DNA from: Gloeobacter morelensis MG652769
GTDB lineage: Bacteria > Cyanobacteriota > Cyanobacteriia > Gloeobacterales > Gloeobacteraceae
NCBI RefSeq assembly: GCF_021018745.1
Contig: NZ_CP063845.1
Location: 3,534,001-3,598,000, forward strand
Direction of reading: 5' to 3'
Length of the DNA: 64,000 bases
Shown here: positions 24,695 to 34,850 of the stretch, piece by piece
How the letters are laid out: every line of letters begins with the position of its first letter
Position numbering within the stretch: position 1 is the first letter of the stretch
Made by a program: the position numbers and the translations under genes
Notes under the pieces: model-generated
Database searches by the model: none
Told to the model about the DNA's origin: nothing
What the model saw: only the letters and a program-made list of their open reading frames with translations

Positions 24695-27600
24695 TTACTC
24701 GGCTGGAGTGAGGATCGATTCGCTGCGGGCGACGGGGGAGTCTTTTTCAGAAGGGGGCACAACCTGCCAGAACAAAGGCAAATGTGACTCCCAATTCTCC
24801 AGGATCCGTCGGGCCAGATCGCTGTCGGTCTTGCGGTAGTGGTCCTGGACGAGGCAGAGCAGTTGGGCTTCGCCCGCACCTCGGGGGACGCGCTGCAGCA
24901 CTTTGTCGCTGTCGAGGTTGACGTGGGCGCGCAGACTGTCGTCGGCGTCGAACACATAGGCGATACCGCCGGTCATGCCCGCCCCGAAGTTACGGCCCAC
25001 CGGGCCGAGGACAACGACCACACCACCCGTCATGTACTCGCAGCCGTGATCGCCGCAGCCTTCGACGACGGCGGTTGCCAGCGAGTTGCGCACCGCAAAG
25101 CGCTCGCCCGCCTGGCCGTTGGCAAACAGCGCCCCGCCCGTCGCCCCGTACAGACAGGTGTTGCCGATGATCACGTTGCGGTGGGGTTCGTAGCGGGCAC
25201 CCGCAAAGGGCCGGATCAGAATTTCGCCGCCGTTCATGCCTTTGCCCACGTAGTCGTTGGCCTCTCCAGTGAGCACCAGGGTCATCCCCTGCAGATTGAA
25301 GGCACCAAAGCTCTGGCCCGCTGAGCCGCTAAAGACCAGCACCAGTTCGCCCCCAAAGCCCGTGTCGCCGTACAGTCCGGCGAGCCGACCGCTCACGCGC
25401 GCTCCCACCGATCGGTCGGTGTTGAGCACGGGGAAGAACTTGTGGGCCTGGCCGTGGTGGGCAATGGCCCACTCGATTTCGGGATCTTGCAAGATCAGAT
25501 CGTCCAGCACCGGCCCGTTGCCGTGGGCACACTCGCTGTGGGCAAGCCAGTCGCGACCGGTATGGTCCAGACCGCCCAGCAGGCTGGTCAGATCCAGCCG
25601 CGCAGTCTTAGCGAGGGGCACCTCGCGCTGGGCTAGCAAGTCCACCCGGCCAATCACTTCCTCCAGACTCCGGTAACCCAAGGAGGCGAGGAGCGAACGC
25701 ACCTCTTCGGCGATAAACCAGAAGAAATTGACGACATGTTCCGGTAGGCCGTCGAAGCGGCGGCGCAACTCGGGGTTCTGGGTGGCGACACCCTTGGGGC
25801 AGGTATTGAGGTGGCAGACGCGGGCCATGATGCACCCCTCGGCAATCATGGCGATCGAGCCGAAGCCGTATTCCTCGGCACCCAGCATCGCCGCCTGCAC
25901 CACTTCATAGCCGGTGCGCAGACCCCCATCCACGCGCAGGGTCACCCGGTCGCGCAACTGGTTGGCAAGTAGCACCTGATGCACTTCGGTGAGCCCCAGT
26001 TCCCAGGGCACCCCGGCGTGCTTGATCGAACTGAGCGGGGAAGCGCCCGTGCCGCCCTCGTGGCCTGAAATTTGGATGACATCGGCGTTGGCCTTGGCCA
26101 CGCCGGCGGCAATCGTGCCGATGCCCACTTCGGCCACCAACTTTACCGAGACGAACGCCTCGGGGTTGATCTGGTGCAGATCAAAGATTAGCTGGGCAAG
26201 GTCTTCGATCGAGTAGATGTCGTGGTGGGGTGGGGGGGAGATGAGCGGGACGCCCGGTTTCGAGCGGCGCAGCGTGGCGATGTAGTGATCAACTTTGTGG
26301 CCGGGCAGTTGGCCGCCTTCGCCGGGCTTGGCTCCCTGGGCGATCTTGATCTCCAGTTGGCGGGCGCTCACCAGGTACTCGGGGGTGACGCCAAAGCGAC
26401 CGCTCGCCACCTGTTTGATGGCGGAACTGGCCGAATCGCCGTTGCGCAGGCCCAGAATGCCCGGCAGCGACGGGGAGGTGGTGTCGGGCAGGACGTCCGT
26501 GAGCGGCTTGAAGCGGACCGGGTCTTCGCCCCCTTCGCCGGAATTAGATTTACCGCCGATGCGGTTCATGGCGACGGCGAGCACCTCGTGGGCCTCGCGC
26601 CCGAGGGCTCCCAGGGACATGCCCCCGGTGCAGAAGCGGTGCAGGATGGTTTGGACGGATTCGACCGCTTCGAGGGCAATCGGGGAGCGGTCGCTTTTAA
26701 ATTCGAGCAAATCGCGCAGCGCAGCGGGCGGACGGGAGCGGATCTGATCGATGTAATCGCCGTAGAGCTGTTCGCGCTCGGCCCCGGCGCGCTCGGGCAG
26801 TTTGATCGCAGCGTGCAGCGCCTTGACCATCTTTGGGTTGTTGATGTGAAATTCGCCCCCCGGCCGGTAGGTAATCAGGCCGTAGTTGACCAATTTCTGG
26901 GCGGAGACCTCCGGATAGGCGGCGATGTGAAACTGCAGCGCCTCGCGGGCGATGTCGGCAAAACCCATGCCGCCTATCCGGGAGATAGTGCCGCAGAAGG
27001 CTTTGTCGATGACCGGAGCGCCGATGCCGATCGCTTCGAAGATCTGGGCGCCCAAGTAGCTGCTGAGTAGCGAAATGCCCATCTTGGAGAGGATCTTGAG
27101 AATCCCCGCCTCGATGGAGAAGACGTAATTTTGCTGCAGCCGGGTGGCGCTTTGCTCTTCGATTTTGCCGTTGCGCACCAGTTCGCGGGTGGTAGGGGCC
27201 GCCCACCAGTTGCGGATCGTTTCGAAGGCCAGGTAGGGACAGACCGCGCTGGCGCCGTAGCCGAATAGACAGGCAAAGTGATGGGTACTCCAGCACTGGG
27301 CGGTCTCGACCACCAGCGAGGCGCGCAACCGCAGGCCGACGGCAATCAGGTGGTGGTGGATGGCCCCTACGGCCAGAAGCGGCGGCAGGGTGACCCGCTC
27401 GCCGCCGAGGGCGCGATCGCTCAAAATCAGGACGCTTGCACCCGAGCGCACCGCCTGCTCGGCCTCGGCGCACAGCCCTTCCAGGCGCTTTTCGAGCGCT
27501 TCGGCACCTTCGTCGAGTGCGAAGACCACTTCGAGCGTCTGGGAATTGAACGGTGTATCGAGTGAGCGCAGCGCGGCCAGTTGGTTTTCGTTGAGAATCG

Positions 27601-29299
27601 GGCTGGTGAGCTGCAATAGCCGAGCAAATTCGGGTTTTTCTTCAAGCCAGCTGCCGCGCGGCCCCAGGTACATCTCCAGCGACATCACCAGCCCTTCGCG
27701 GATGGGATCGATGGGTGGGTTGGTCACCTGGGCGAAGCGCTGCTTGAAGTAATCGTACAAAAGCCGTTCCTTCTGGGAGAGCACCGCGAGGGGCGTGTCG
27801 TCGCCCATCGACATCACCGGCTCTTTACCCGCCTGGGCCATAGGCAAAATAATGCGCTCGACATCTTCAAGGGTGTAACCGGTGGCGCGCTGGCGGACCA
27901 GCAAATCGTGGGTGTCGAGCTGCGGGCCGTCCAGATAGGGCTGGGTTTCGAGGGTTTGCCGGTGACGGGTCACCCACTCGCGGTAGGGCTGCCGTCGGCT
28001 CACTTTTTGTTTGATGTCCCAGTTTTTGAGAATTTCGCCCGATTCGAGATCGACGGCGATCATTTGGCCGGGGCCGAGGCGCCCCTTTTCGATCACCCGT
28101 TCGAGGGGCAGGTCGACCACCCCGGCCTCTGAAGCGACGAGCACCAGGCCGTCGTCGGTGATCGCGTAGCGGGCGGGCCTGAGGCCATTGCGATCGAGGG
28201 TCGCCCCCACCTGCACCCCATCGGAGAAGACCACCAGCGCCGGGCCATCCCACGATTCCTGCAGCGGGCCATAGTACTGATAGAAGCCGGCCACCTCCGG
28301 AAAGTCGACAAGCGCCGGCTGGTTGCCGTAGGCCTCCGGCACCAGCATCATCATCGAATGCAGCGGGTCGCGGCCCGAACGGACCAACAGTTCAAAGGCA
28401 TTGTCGAGGGAAGCCGAGTCGGAACCTTCTAACTCCAGAATGGGCTTGAGCTTCTCGATGCGCCCGCCCCACAGTTCGCTGGTTAAGTCGGGCTCGCGCG
28501 CGCTCATCCAGTTGCGGTTGCCCAAGACCGTGTTGATCTCGCCGTTGTGTCCGAGCAGTCTCAGCGGTTGCGCAAGCGGCCAGCGCGGAAAGGTGTTGGT
28601 CGAGAAACGGCGGTGGTAAAGGACAAAAGGGCTCTCGAAGCGCTCATCCAGCAGATCTTCGTAGAAGCGTCCAAGCACCTCCGATCGCACCATGCCCTTA
28701 TAGACAATCGTCCGGCACGAGAGCGAAGTGAAGTGAAAATCGCGCGCTATCTCTCGGGCAAAGGTTTTGTCGATACTCGAACGGATGGCTTTGCGCGCCA
28801 GGTACAGCCTGCGCTCCCGCTCGGTGGGCGAACAGGGCTCGTCGGATTCGAGGATCACCTGCACAATTTCCGGCCGGGTCGAGGCCGCCTGCAGACCCAG
28901 GTACTCGGGGCGGACGGGCACCGGCCGCCAACCAACCACCCAAAAACCTTCGGCTGCGAAGCGCTCGGTGACAATCGCCCGGCAGCGCTCCTGGGCTTGC
29001 GGGTCGCGCGGCAAAAAGAGCATGCCCACCGCCCGCCGGTTGGGGTCGGGAGCGGCCAGAGCGGATTCGGCGCACCAGGCGTCGATGATCGCCCAGGGGA
29101 TCGCACTGAGCAGGCCGGCGCCGTCGCCGGAGTCGCGGTCGGCGCCGCAGCCGCCCCGGTGCTCTAAACAGGTGACCGCTTCGAGCGCCCGGGCGATCAG
29201 ATCGTGGCTGGCTCGACCGCGGCTGTCGGCCAAAAAGCCGACGCCGCAAGCATCGTGTTCGCGCATCAATTCGTCTGCAAACCAATTGGGATCGATCAT
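24695..29299 (-). CDS. gltS: Ferredoxin-dependent glutamate synthase, large subunit
   Basis: A 1534-residue glutamate synthase making two glutamates from glutamine and 2-oxoglutarate. Domain order is as expected. The N-terminal class-II amidotransferase has its nucleophile in HDACGVGF at Cys18 (the first 17 residues are cleaved). Then come a central domain, the FMN/2-oxoglutarate TIM barrel (SGHEGGTGASPLS, PPPHHDIYSIEDL) with the 3Fe-4S motif C-x5-C-x4-C in GCIMARVCHLNTCPKG, and a C-terminal beta-helix GXGXG domain (MNGGEILIRP, GATGGALFANG). Length and organism type favour the ferredoxin enzyme over NADPH GltB, and no small subunit gene is near. Confidence 0.94.
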   Translation of the reverse strand: MIDPNWFADELMREHDACGVGFLADSRGRASHDLIARALEAVTCLEHRGGCGADRDSGDGAGLLSAIPWAIIDAWCAESALAAPDPNRRAVGMLFLPRDPQAQERCRAIVTERFAAEGFWVVGWRPVPVRPEYLGLQAASTRPEIVQVILESDEPCSPTERERRLYLARKAIRSSIDKTFAREIARDFHFTSLSCRTIVYKGMVRSEVLGRFYEDLLDERFESPFVLYHRRFSTNTFPRWPLAQPLRLLGHNGEINTVLGNRNWMSAREPDLTSELWGGRIEKLKPILELEGSDSASLDNAFELLVRSGRDPLHSMMMLVPEAYGNQPALVDFPEVAGFYQYYGPLQESWDGPALVVFSDGVQVGATLDRNGLRPARYAITDDGLVLVASEAGVVDLPLERVIEKGRLGPGQMIAVDLESGEILKNWDIKQKVSRRQPYREWVTRHRQTLETQPYLDGPQLDTHDLLVRQRATGYTLEDVERIILPMAQAGKEPVMSMGDDTPLAVLSQKERLLYDYFKQRFAQVTNPPIDPIREGLVMSLEMYLGPRGSWLEEKPEFARLLQLTSPILNENQLAALRSLDTPFNSQTLEVVFALDEGAEALEKRLEGLCAEAEQAVRSGASVLILSDRALGGERVTLPPLLAVGAIHHHLIAVGLRLRASLVVETAQCWSTHHFACLFGYGASAVCPYLAFETIRNWWAAPTTRELVRNGKIEEQSATRLQQNYVFSIEAGILKILSKMGISLLSSYLGAQIFEAIGIGAPVIDKAFCGTISRIGGMGFADIAREALQFHIAAYPEVSAQKLVNYGLITYRPGGEFHINNPKMVKALHAAIKLPERAGAEREQLYGDYIDQIRSRPPAALRDLLEFKSDRSPIALEAVESVQTILHRFCTGGMSLGALGREAHEVLAVAMNRIGGKSNSGEGGEDPVRFKPLTDVLPDTTSPSLPGILGLRNGDSASSAIKQVASGRFGVTPEYLVSARQLEIKIAQGAKPGEGGQLPGHKVDHYIATLRRSKPGVPLISPPPHHDIYSIEDLAQLIFDLHQINPEAFVSVKLVAEVGIGTIAAGVAKANADVIQISGHEGGTGASPLSSIKHAGVPWELGLTEVHQVLLANQLRDRVTLRVDGGLRTGYEVVQAAMLGAEEYGFGSIAMIAEGCIMARVCHLNTCPKGVATQNPELRRRFDGLPEHVVNFFWFIAEEVRSLLASLGYRSLEEVIGRVDLLAQREVPLAKTARLDLTSLLGGLDHTGRDWLAHSECAHGNGPVLDDLILQDPEIEWAIAHHGQAHKFFPVLNTDRSVGARVSGRLAGLYGDTGFGGELVLVFSGSAGQSFGAFNLQGMTLVLTGEANDYVGKGMNGGEILIRPFAGARYEPHRNVIIGNTCLYGATGGALFANGQAGERFAVRNSLATAVVEGCGDHGCEYMTGGVVVVLGPVGRNFGAGMTGGIAYVFDADDSLRAHVNLDSDKVLQRVPRGAGEAQLLCLVQDHYRKTDSDLARRILENWESHLPLFWQVVPPSEKDSPVARSESILTPAE

Positions 29300-29409
29300 G
29301 TCGGGCGCTCGGTGGAACTAATCGTATGAACTTTGCTGACAGCGCTTCCCCGCCGGATTGAGACGCTTCACTACCAGCGTAGACAAAGCCGCGTCGTTCC
29401 TGGCGACAG

Positions 29410-29431
29410 GGTGCATTTTATTTTATGCACC
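29410..29431. repeat. 7-bp inverted repeat between rnhB and gltS
   Basis: GGTGCAT (29410-29416) and ATGCACC (29425-29431) pair perfectly around an all-A/T 8-base loop. It lies 10 bases after the rnhB stop and about 110 bases before the gltS start, both read on the minus strand. It could be an operator, or a weak terminator without a T-tract. Confidence 0.6.
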
Positions 29432-29440
29432 GATGCTCAA

Positions 29441-30160
29441 CTATTCAACGAAATGCCCGCCCGGCGGCGGTTCATCAAACAAATTCTTTTGCACCACCAG
29501 GCGCACCGAGGCAAAGCTGCGCCGGTGCAGCGGAGTGACTCCCAATCGAGCAAGCGCTTCGCGGTGGGAGGCGGTGCCATAACCGGCATTTGTGGCCCAA
29601 CCGAAGCCCGCAAAGCGCCGATCCAGCCGCGCCATCCACCGATCGCGGGTCACCTTGGCCACGATCGAAGCGGCGGCAATACTGAGGCTGGTGCGGTCCC
29701 CACCGACGATGGCGGTCTGGGCGATTCCCAGTTCAGCCACCGGCAACCCGTCCACCAGGACATGCTCGACTGGGGCCACCTGGTGCAGGGCGCGGCCCAT
29801 GGCAAGGGCGGTCGCCCGCAAAATATTGAGCCGGTCGATCTCGCGCACGGAGGCGCTGCCGATGCCCACCGCCGATGCCAGGGCCAGGATGCGCTCATAA
29901 AGCGCTTCGCGGCGGGGGCGCTCGAGCAACTTCGAATCTGCGACCCCGGCGAGGGCCGCAAGGGGCATATCCGGCGGCAACACCACCGCCGCCGCCACCA
30001 CACAACCAGCCAGGGCACCGCGGCCGACCTCGTCCACCCCCGCCAGACGGCGGATGCCCGCTGTCCACAGGGCGCGCTCGCGCTCCAGCGAAGGGAGAAA
30101 AATCTGAGACGGCCGCTTGATGTTATTCCTCCGGATTAGCGGGAACCGGCTCCGGGGCAT
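29441..30160 (-). CDS. rnhB: Ribonuclease HII
   Basis: A 239-residue RNase HII if started at ATG 30160; the enzyme removes ribonucleotides and RNA primers from DNA hybrids. Motifs seen are [13 protein letters not shown] (the catalytic Asp-Glu pair), [14 protein letters not shown] and [17 protein letters not shown], then [11 protein letters not shown] near the C-terminus. It follows rne with an overlap. An excellent GGAGGA box at the very end of rne is followed six bases later by ATC, not a normal start, so the true start is debatable (30160, or about 30115). Confidence 0.9.
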   Translation of the reverse strand: MPRSRFPLIRRNNIKRPSQIFLPSLERERALWTAGIRRLAGVDEVGRGALAGCVVAAAVVLPPDMPLAALAGVADSKLLERPRREALYERILALASAVGIGSASVREIDRLNILRATALAMGRALHQVAPVEHVLVDGLPVAELGIAQTAIVGGDRTSLSIAAASIVAKVTRDRWMARLDRRFAGFGWATNAGYGTASHREALARLGVTPLHRRSFASVRLVVQKNLFDEPPPGGHFVE

Positions 30161-32120
30161 TCTGCGCCTCGGAGGCTTTACTGCGGGTGGTGCGGCGGCG
30201 GCGGCGGCGGCGCGGATCGCCCTCACCCTCCTCGCTCCCCTCGTCTTCGGGTTTGTCGGGGCTGGGCGGCCGGACCGAGAGAATCGAGGTGTTGCCCGAG
30301 GTGATTGCCGGACCGCTCAACAGCTCGGCGGGCAGCCCCATGTAGGCGAGCACTTCCTGCTCGGCAGCAGGGATGTGGTCGATGGGCATCTCGGGCGCTT
30401 CGACCGGGGGCTGCGTCGGCTGGGCACCTTCGTCACGACGATCTTCGTAGCCGCCGTAGCCGGACATCGAAGCCGCTGCCTCCGCCGGTTCGGCCTCGGG
30501 GACCCGGACGGTAGGCGAGGGCGGAGGAGGGCCGGAACCCGGTTCGCCCGTCTCAATCGCAGGGCGTCCCAGGCCCAGGCCCTCCTCCGCCCCGCCGCGG
30601 CCATTGCCGCCCCGGCCGCGGCGGCGGCGGTTGCGCCCACCGCCGGTTGTGCCCGGGGCACCGTTGCCGCCCGGCGGTGGCGCGGCCGGGCGGCGCTCCA
30701 TCGGCAGGCGGCGCCGGTCGTTGCGAAAAACCGGATGGGCCGTGAGGTCGAGATCCGACGATTCTTCCTCTTCGTACTCGCCGGTGGTGCCCGCCCCAGC
30801 AAATTCTTCGCCTTCGAAGCCTTCCAGTTCCTCAGCGGACGGGGCAAAAGTAGGCACGGTTTCGCCGCCGCCGTGCTCGTGGCGGGTACCGGGCAGGTGG
30901 GTGATGATGCCAAGACCGTCGCAGGTGGGGCAGGGCTTGCCGAAGATCTCGTAGATGCTCTGGCCCTGCCGCTTGCGGGTGATCTCGACAAGGCCCAGTT
31001 CGGTGAGCTGGGCTATCTGCGGGCGCGACTTGTCGGCTTTGAGCGCCTTGGAGAAGTGCTCCAGCACCTGCAACTGGTCGCGGCGCGCGTCCATGTCGAT
31101 AAAGTCGATGATGATGATGCCCGCGATGTTGCGCAACCGCAGTTGGCGGGCGATTTCGGTGGCCGCCTCGCAGTTGGTCCACAGCACCGTCTCGCGCGAA
31201 GTCGCCGAGCGGGTGAAAGAACCGGAGTTGACGTCGATCACCGTGAGCGCCTCGGTGGGCTCGATGATGATGTAGCCGCCGGAGGGCAAATCGACGCGGG
31301 GCCGCAGCGCCTCGCGAATCGCCGCATTGACCCGAAAATAATCGAGAATCGAACTGGGCTCGCGGTGGTGCTCGACGTAGACGCCCTGGGGCATGCGGCC
31401 GCCGTTCCAGTTGAGCAGGTGCTGCTTGACGCGCTTGACTCCGACGTGGGAGTCCACCACGATGCGGTTGACCTGGGCACTGTAGGCGTCGCGCAAGACG
31501 CGCTGAATAAAGTCTTCGTCGCGGTTGAGCAAAGCTGGAGCGCGGGTTTCGGCGGTCTGCTTCTGGATTTTCTCCCACTGCTTGAGTAGGCTTTCGAGAT
31601 CTTCGAGGATGCCCTGCTCGTCCATGCCGGCCGCCTCGGTGCGCACCAGCAGGCCCATGCCCGGGGGTTTGATGAGCACCGCCAGGGCACGCAGGCGGTT
31701 GCGCTCATCGTCGTCGCGGATGCGCCGCGAGAGGTTGACGCCCCGGCCGAAGGGCATCAACACCAAAAAGCGTCCCGGCAGGCTGACGTTGCCGGTCAGG
31801 CGCGGACCTTTGTTGCCGGTGGGCTCCTTCATCACCTGGACGAGCACTTTTTGCTGGGGGGTGACCAGTTCGCTAATCGAAGCGGAGGAGCGGCGCAGCC
31901 GGATTTGACCGAGGTCGGTGACGTGGATAAAGCCGTTGCGCTCGGGATTGCCGATGTTGACGAAAGCGGCATCAATGCTGGGCAGTACGTTCTCGACAAT
32001 GCCCAGGTAAATGTCTCCGACCTGGTGGTTGCCGGAGGCGACGATGAGTTCTTGAATTTGATCTTCTGCAAATACCGCCGCCAGACGGTATTGTTCCGCG
32101 ATGATAATTTGCTTGGGCAT
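30123..32120 (-). CDS. rne: Ribonuclease E/G
   Basis: A 665-residue RNase E/G: an endonuclease that starts mRNA decay and processes rRNA. The start is ATG 32120, with AAGGAG six bases upstream; a longer frame is unlikely. Order of domains: S1 RNA-binding region (about 35-120), 5'-sensor/RNase H-like fold, and the DNase I-like catalytic core with the Asp residues in [10 protein letters not shown] and IIIDFIDMD. The zinc-link CPTC follows near residue 405. A disordered Gly/Pro/Arg-rich tail ends with seven consecutive Arg followed by TTRSK, close to the C-terminal nonapeptide by which cyanobacterial RNase E binds polynucleotide phosphorylase. rnhB follows in the same transcript. Confidence 0.94.
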   Translation of the reverse strand: MPKQIIIAEQYRLAAVFAEDQIQELIVASGNHQVGDIYLGIVENVLPSIDAAFVNIGNPERNGFIHVTDLGQIRLRRSSASISELVTPQQKVLVQVMKEPTGNKGPRLTGNVSLPGRFLVLMPFGRGVNLSRRIRDDDERNRLRALAVLIKPPGMGLLVRTEAAGMDEQGILEDLESLLKQWEKIQKQTAETRAPALLNRDEDFIQRVLRDAYSAQVNRIVVDSHVGVKRVKQHLLNWNGGRMPQGVYVEHHREPSSILDYFRVNAAIREALRPRVDLPSGGYIIIEPTEALTVIDVNSGSFTRSATSRETVLWTNCEAATEIARQLRLRNIAGIIIIDFIDMDARRDQLQVLEHFSKALKADKSRPQIAQLTELGLVEITRKRQGQSIYEIFGKPCPTCDGLGIITHLPGTRHEHGGGETVPTFAPSAEELEGFEGEEFAGAGTTGEYEEEESSDLDLTAHPVFRNDRRRLPMERRPAAPPPGGNGAPGTTGGGRNRRRRGRGGNGRGGAEEGLGLGRPAIETGEPGSGPPPPSPTVRVPEAEPAEAAASMSGYGGYEDRRDEGAQPTQPPVEAPEMPIDHIPAAEQEVLAYMGLPAELLSGPAITSGNTSILSVRPPSPDKPEDEGSEEGEGDPRRRRRRRTTRSKASEAQNAPEPVPANPEE

Positions 32121-32137
32121 AGGGCTCCTTGTGAAAA

Positions 32138-32161
32138 GTGACGGCACCTTCAGTCCGTCAC
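32138..32161 (-). promoter_or_regulatory. Leader hairpin just upstream of the rne ribosome-binding site
   Basis: Read on the minus strand, GTGACGG and CCGTCAC form a perfect 7-bp stem with a 10-base loop, followed by TTTT, then the AAGGAG box and ATG of rne. RNase E is known to autoregulate through its own leader in other bacteria. A role here is inferred from position only. Confidence 0.55.
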
Positions 32162-32467
32162 AACAGCAGGCAATTGGGCTCATTTGGCGAGGTACTAAAC
32201 AGCCTGGCAGCGATGTGCCAAAAAACGGGAGAGGACAGCGCAAGCGTCGCACTCCAAAAAACGCTGATTCGGCAAAGTTGTCCAGAATGTAGTCGAAGCG
32301 CAGCAGATATTCAGCAGAATATCACCAGCAAGCCCGGAAGGTTCGCTCTTGGCAAGCATCCGACCACCGCGATTATACCGTCAACCCCGCCTGAACCGTA
32401 AGGCCAACCCCCAAATTCTCCAATCGTTCCGGGGTATTTGCTTCAATAGGAGAGCGGTGCACCGTAA
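32162..32467. other. Upstream region of rne and rimM
   Basis: About 300 bp between the divergent rne and rimM genes. It should hold both promoters, but I cannot pick out a convincing -35/-10 pair. No coding frame with a start signal is seen. Confidence 0.5.
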
Positions 32468-33013
32468 ATGCCCATGCAGCAGTGGCTTGAAATTGGCAGA
32501 GTCGTCGCCGCCCAGGGTCTGCGCGGCGAGGTGCGCGTGCAACCGGCGACCGACTTTGCCGAGCGGCTCACCCGCCCGGGAGTGCGCCTGGTGGGCCGGT
32601 CGCTCGACAATGGCCGGGTGCTGCGATTGCAAAGTGGCCGGGCCATACCGGGGAAGGAGCTGTTTGTCTGCCGCTTCGAGGGCATCGAGGAGCGCAACGC
32701 CGCCGAAAACCTGGTGGGCTCCACCCTCTGGAGCGACGCCGCCGAGCGGCCGGTGCTGGCTGCGGGCGAATTTTGGCTGCCGGATCTGATGGGAGCCAGG
32801 GTATTTCGTCAGGATACCGGCGAGGCCATCGGTAAGGTAAGCGATATGACGCGGGCGGGCAATGATTTATTGGTCATTCGATTGAGCGGTGGACAGACGG
32901 TGATGGTGCCCTTTGTCCATGCCCTGGTGCCGGTGGTCGATCTAGAAGCGGGGCGCATCGAGGTGGCTCCGATACCGGGTCTACTCGATCTGGCGGAGGC
33001 CGACCAGGCATAA
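32468..33013 (+). CDS. rimM: 16S rRNA processing/ribosome maturation factor RimM
   Basis: A 181-residue RimM, which binds S19 and assists maturation of the 30S head. The N-terminal barrel shows IGRVVAAQGLRGEVRVQPATDF, and the PRC-barrel follows from about residue 95 (FWLPDLMGARVFRQDTGEAIGKV). The C-terminal part has FVHALVPVVDLEAGRIEV. Start at ATG 32468, with a second in-frame ATG at 32474. No trmD or rpsP is adjacent, unlike in many bacteria. Confidence 0.92.
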   Translation: MPMQQWLEIGRVVAAQGLRGEVRVQPATDFAERLTRPGVRLVGRSLDNGRVLRLQSGRAIPGKELFVCRFEGIEERNAAENLVGSTLWSDAAERPVLAAGEFWLPDLMGARVFRQDTGEAIGKVSDMTRAGNDLLVIRLSGGQTVMVPFVHALVPVVDLEAGRIEVAPIPGLLDLAEADQA

Positions 33014-33136
33014 AATTGCCGCCGGCAGGTAAACGAATACCAAAATTTTGTATCGAATCGGACATTTATTGATGCCGGGAAGACAGCCCCGGAGCCATCC
33101 TGGTTGGGTTAGCCGAGCAATGTGGAGGTAAGGCCC

Positions 33137-34660
33137 ATGGTAGTTGCAGCTCCGGCGGCGTCCGCAAGCGAATCAATTTTCAAACCCCGTTACGACAATT
33201 TCATCGGCGGTCAGTGGCGAGCACCCCTCAAAGGGCAGTACACCGACAACATCACACCCATCAACGGCCGGGTACTCTGCCAGGTGCCCCGCTCGACGGT
33301 CGAAGACATCGAACTGGCCCTCGACGCCGCCCACGCGGCGCGCGAAAGCTGGGGGGCGCTTGCGGCGGCCGAGCGCTCGAACATGCTGCTCAAGATTGCC
33401 GATCGCATGGAAGCGAATCTGCACAAGCTGGCGGTGGCTGAGACCTGGGACAACGGCAAACCGATCCGCGAGACCACCGGCGCCGATGTGCCGCTCGCCG
33501 TCGACCACTTCCGCTACTTCGCCGGTTGCATTCGAGCGCAGGAAGGATCCATTAGCGAAATCGACGGCAACACGATCGCCTACCACTTCCCGGAGCCGCT
33601 GGGGGTGGTGGGGCAGATTATTCCGTGGAACTTTCCGATTTTGATGGCGGCCTGGAAACTGGCCCCGGCCCTGGCGGCGGGCAACTGCGTGGTGCTCAAA
33701 CCCGCCGGTCCTACCCCCGCCTCGATTCTGGTCTGGCTGGAGGTGGTGGGCGATTTGTTGCCCCCTGGGGTGCTCAACGTCGTTATCGGCCCCGGTCCCG
33801 AGGTGGGCAAGGCCCTGGCCACCAGCAAGCGCGTCGCCAAGGTGGCCTTCACCGGCGAGACGGAGACCGGCCGCCAAATTATGCAGTACGCAGCCCAAAA
33901 CATCGTGCCGGTGACCCTCGAACTGGGCGGCAAATCGCCGAATCTGTTTTTTGCCGATGTGATGAACGCCGACGACGACTTTCTCGACAAGGCCGTCGAG
34001 GGTTTTGTGATGTTTGCCTTCAACCAGGGCGAGGTGTGCACCTGCCCGTCGCGCGCCCTGGTGCAGGAGTCGATTTACGAGAAATTCATCGACCGGGCCA
34101 TTCGCCGGGTGGCAAGCATCAAGCAGGGCAATCCCCTCGACCCCAAGACGATGCTGGGTGCCCAGGTCTCCCAGGCCCAAATGGACAAAATCGGCCGCTA
34201 CGTCGAACTGGGCATTCAGGAAGGGGCCGAGGTGCTCATCGGCGGCGAGCGCAACAGTGAACCGGGCGAAGGGCTCGCCGGGGGCTACTACTACAAGCCG
34301 ACGGTGATGAAGGGCCACAACCAGATGCGCATCTTCCAGGAGGAAATTTTCGGACCGGTGCTCGCGGTGACGACGTTTAAAGATGTCGAGGAGGCGGTGT
34401 GCATCGCCAACGACACGCCCTACGGTCTGGGTGCAGGTGTCTGGTCGCGCGACATCAACACCGCCTACCGGGTGGGGCGCGGCATCCAGGCCGGTCGCGT
34501 CTGGGTGAACTGCTACCACGTCTACCCGGCCCACGCCGCCTTTGGCGGCTACAAAGCGAGCGGCGTCGGCCGCGAGACCCACAAGATGATGCTGAGCCAC
34601 TACCAGCAGACCAAGAACCTGCTGGTAAGCTACGACACCAAGCCCCAGGGCTTCTTCTAA
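33137..34660 (+). CDS. NAD-dependent aldehyde dehydrogenase
   Basis: A 507-residue aldehyde dehydrogenase of the acetaldehyde (ExaC/AldA) type. Cofactor and catalytic residues are visible: [20 protein letters not shown] (Asn), [22 protein letters not shown] (general base Glu) and [16 protein letters not shown] (nucleophile Cys). ATG 33137 follows a GGAGGT box; homology starts at [10 protein letters not shown]. It is followed by a strong terminator at 34720-34751, so it is probably a single-gene transcript. It should convert acetaldehyde or a similar aldehyde to the acid. Confidence 0.93.
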   Translation: MVVAAPAASASESIFKPRYDNFIGGQWRAPLKGQYTDNITPINGRVLCQVPRSTVEDIELALDAAHAARESWGALAAAERSNMLLKIADRMEANLHKLAVAETWDNGKPIRETTGADVPLAVDHFRYFAGCIRAQEGSISEIDGNTIAYHFPEPLGVVGQIIPWNFPILMAAWKLAPALAAGNCVVLKPAGPTPASILVWLEVVGDLLPPGVLNVVIGPGPEVGKALATSKRVAKVAFTGETETGRQIMQYAAQNIVPVTLELGGKSPNLFFADVMNADDDFLDKAVEGFVMFAFNQGEVCTCPSRALVQESIYEKFIDRAIRRVASIKQGNPLDPKTMLGAQVSQAQMDKIGRYVELGIQEGAEVLIGGERNSEPGEGLAGGYYYKPTVMKGHNQMRIFQEEIFGPVLAVTTFKDVEEAVCIANDTPYGLGAGVWSRDINTAYRVGRGIQAGRVWVNCYHVYPAHAAFGGYKASGVGRETHKMMLSHYQQTKNLLVSYDTKPQGFF

Positions 34661-34719
34661 CCGGGCGTCGAGATCCGACACCACCTTCGGCGCCGTATTG
34701 GCTATACCTCGTCTTGCAT

Positions 34720-34751
34720 CCACCCGCCCTTTCGGGGGTGGGTGTTTTTTT
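34720..34751 (+). terminator. Rho-independent terminator after the aldehyde dehydrogenase
   Basis: The stem CACCCGCCC / GGGGGTGGGTG with a TTTC loop is followed by a run of seven T. It lies 60 bp after the dehydrogenase stop. Confidence 0.85.
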
Positions 34752-34850
34752 ATCGAAGTGCCGCATATCCGGCATTTGACGAGGCTTGCCTTCGGCGGGA
34801 CAGGATAATGGACGCCGCTAAGATAGAGCCATAGAAATTGAGAACAAGCG

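Noticed and set aside
24211-24957. 248-residue minus-strand frame
   Set aside because: Its first half is out of frame inside gltS; only the last part is outside a gene, with low-complexity proline-rich content and no ribosome-binding site.
29300-29440. NtcA site upstream of gltS
   Set aside because: CTACGCTGGTAG is an inverted repeat but the spacing does not fit GTA-N8-TAC.
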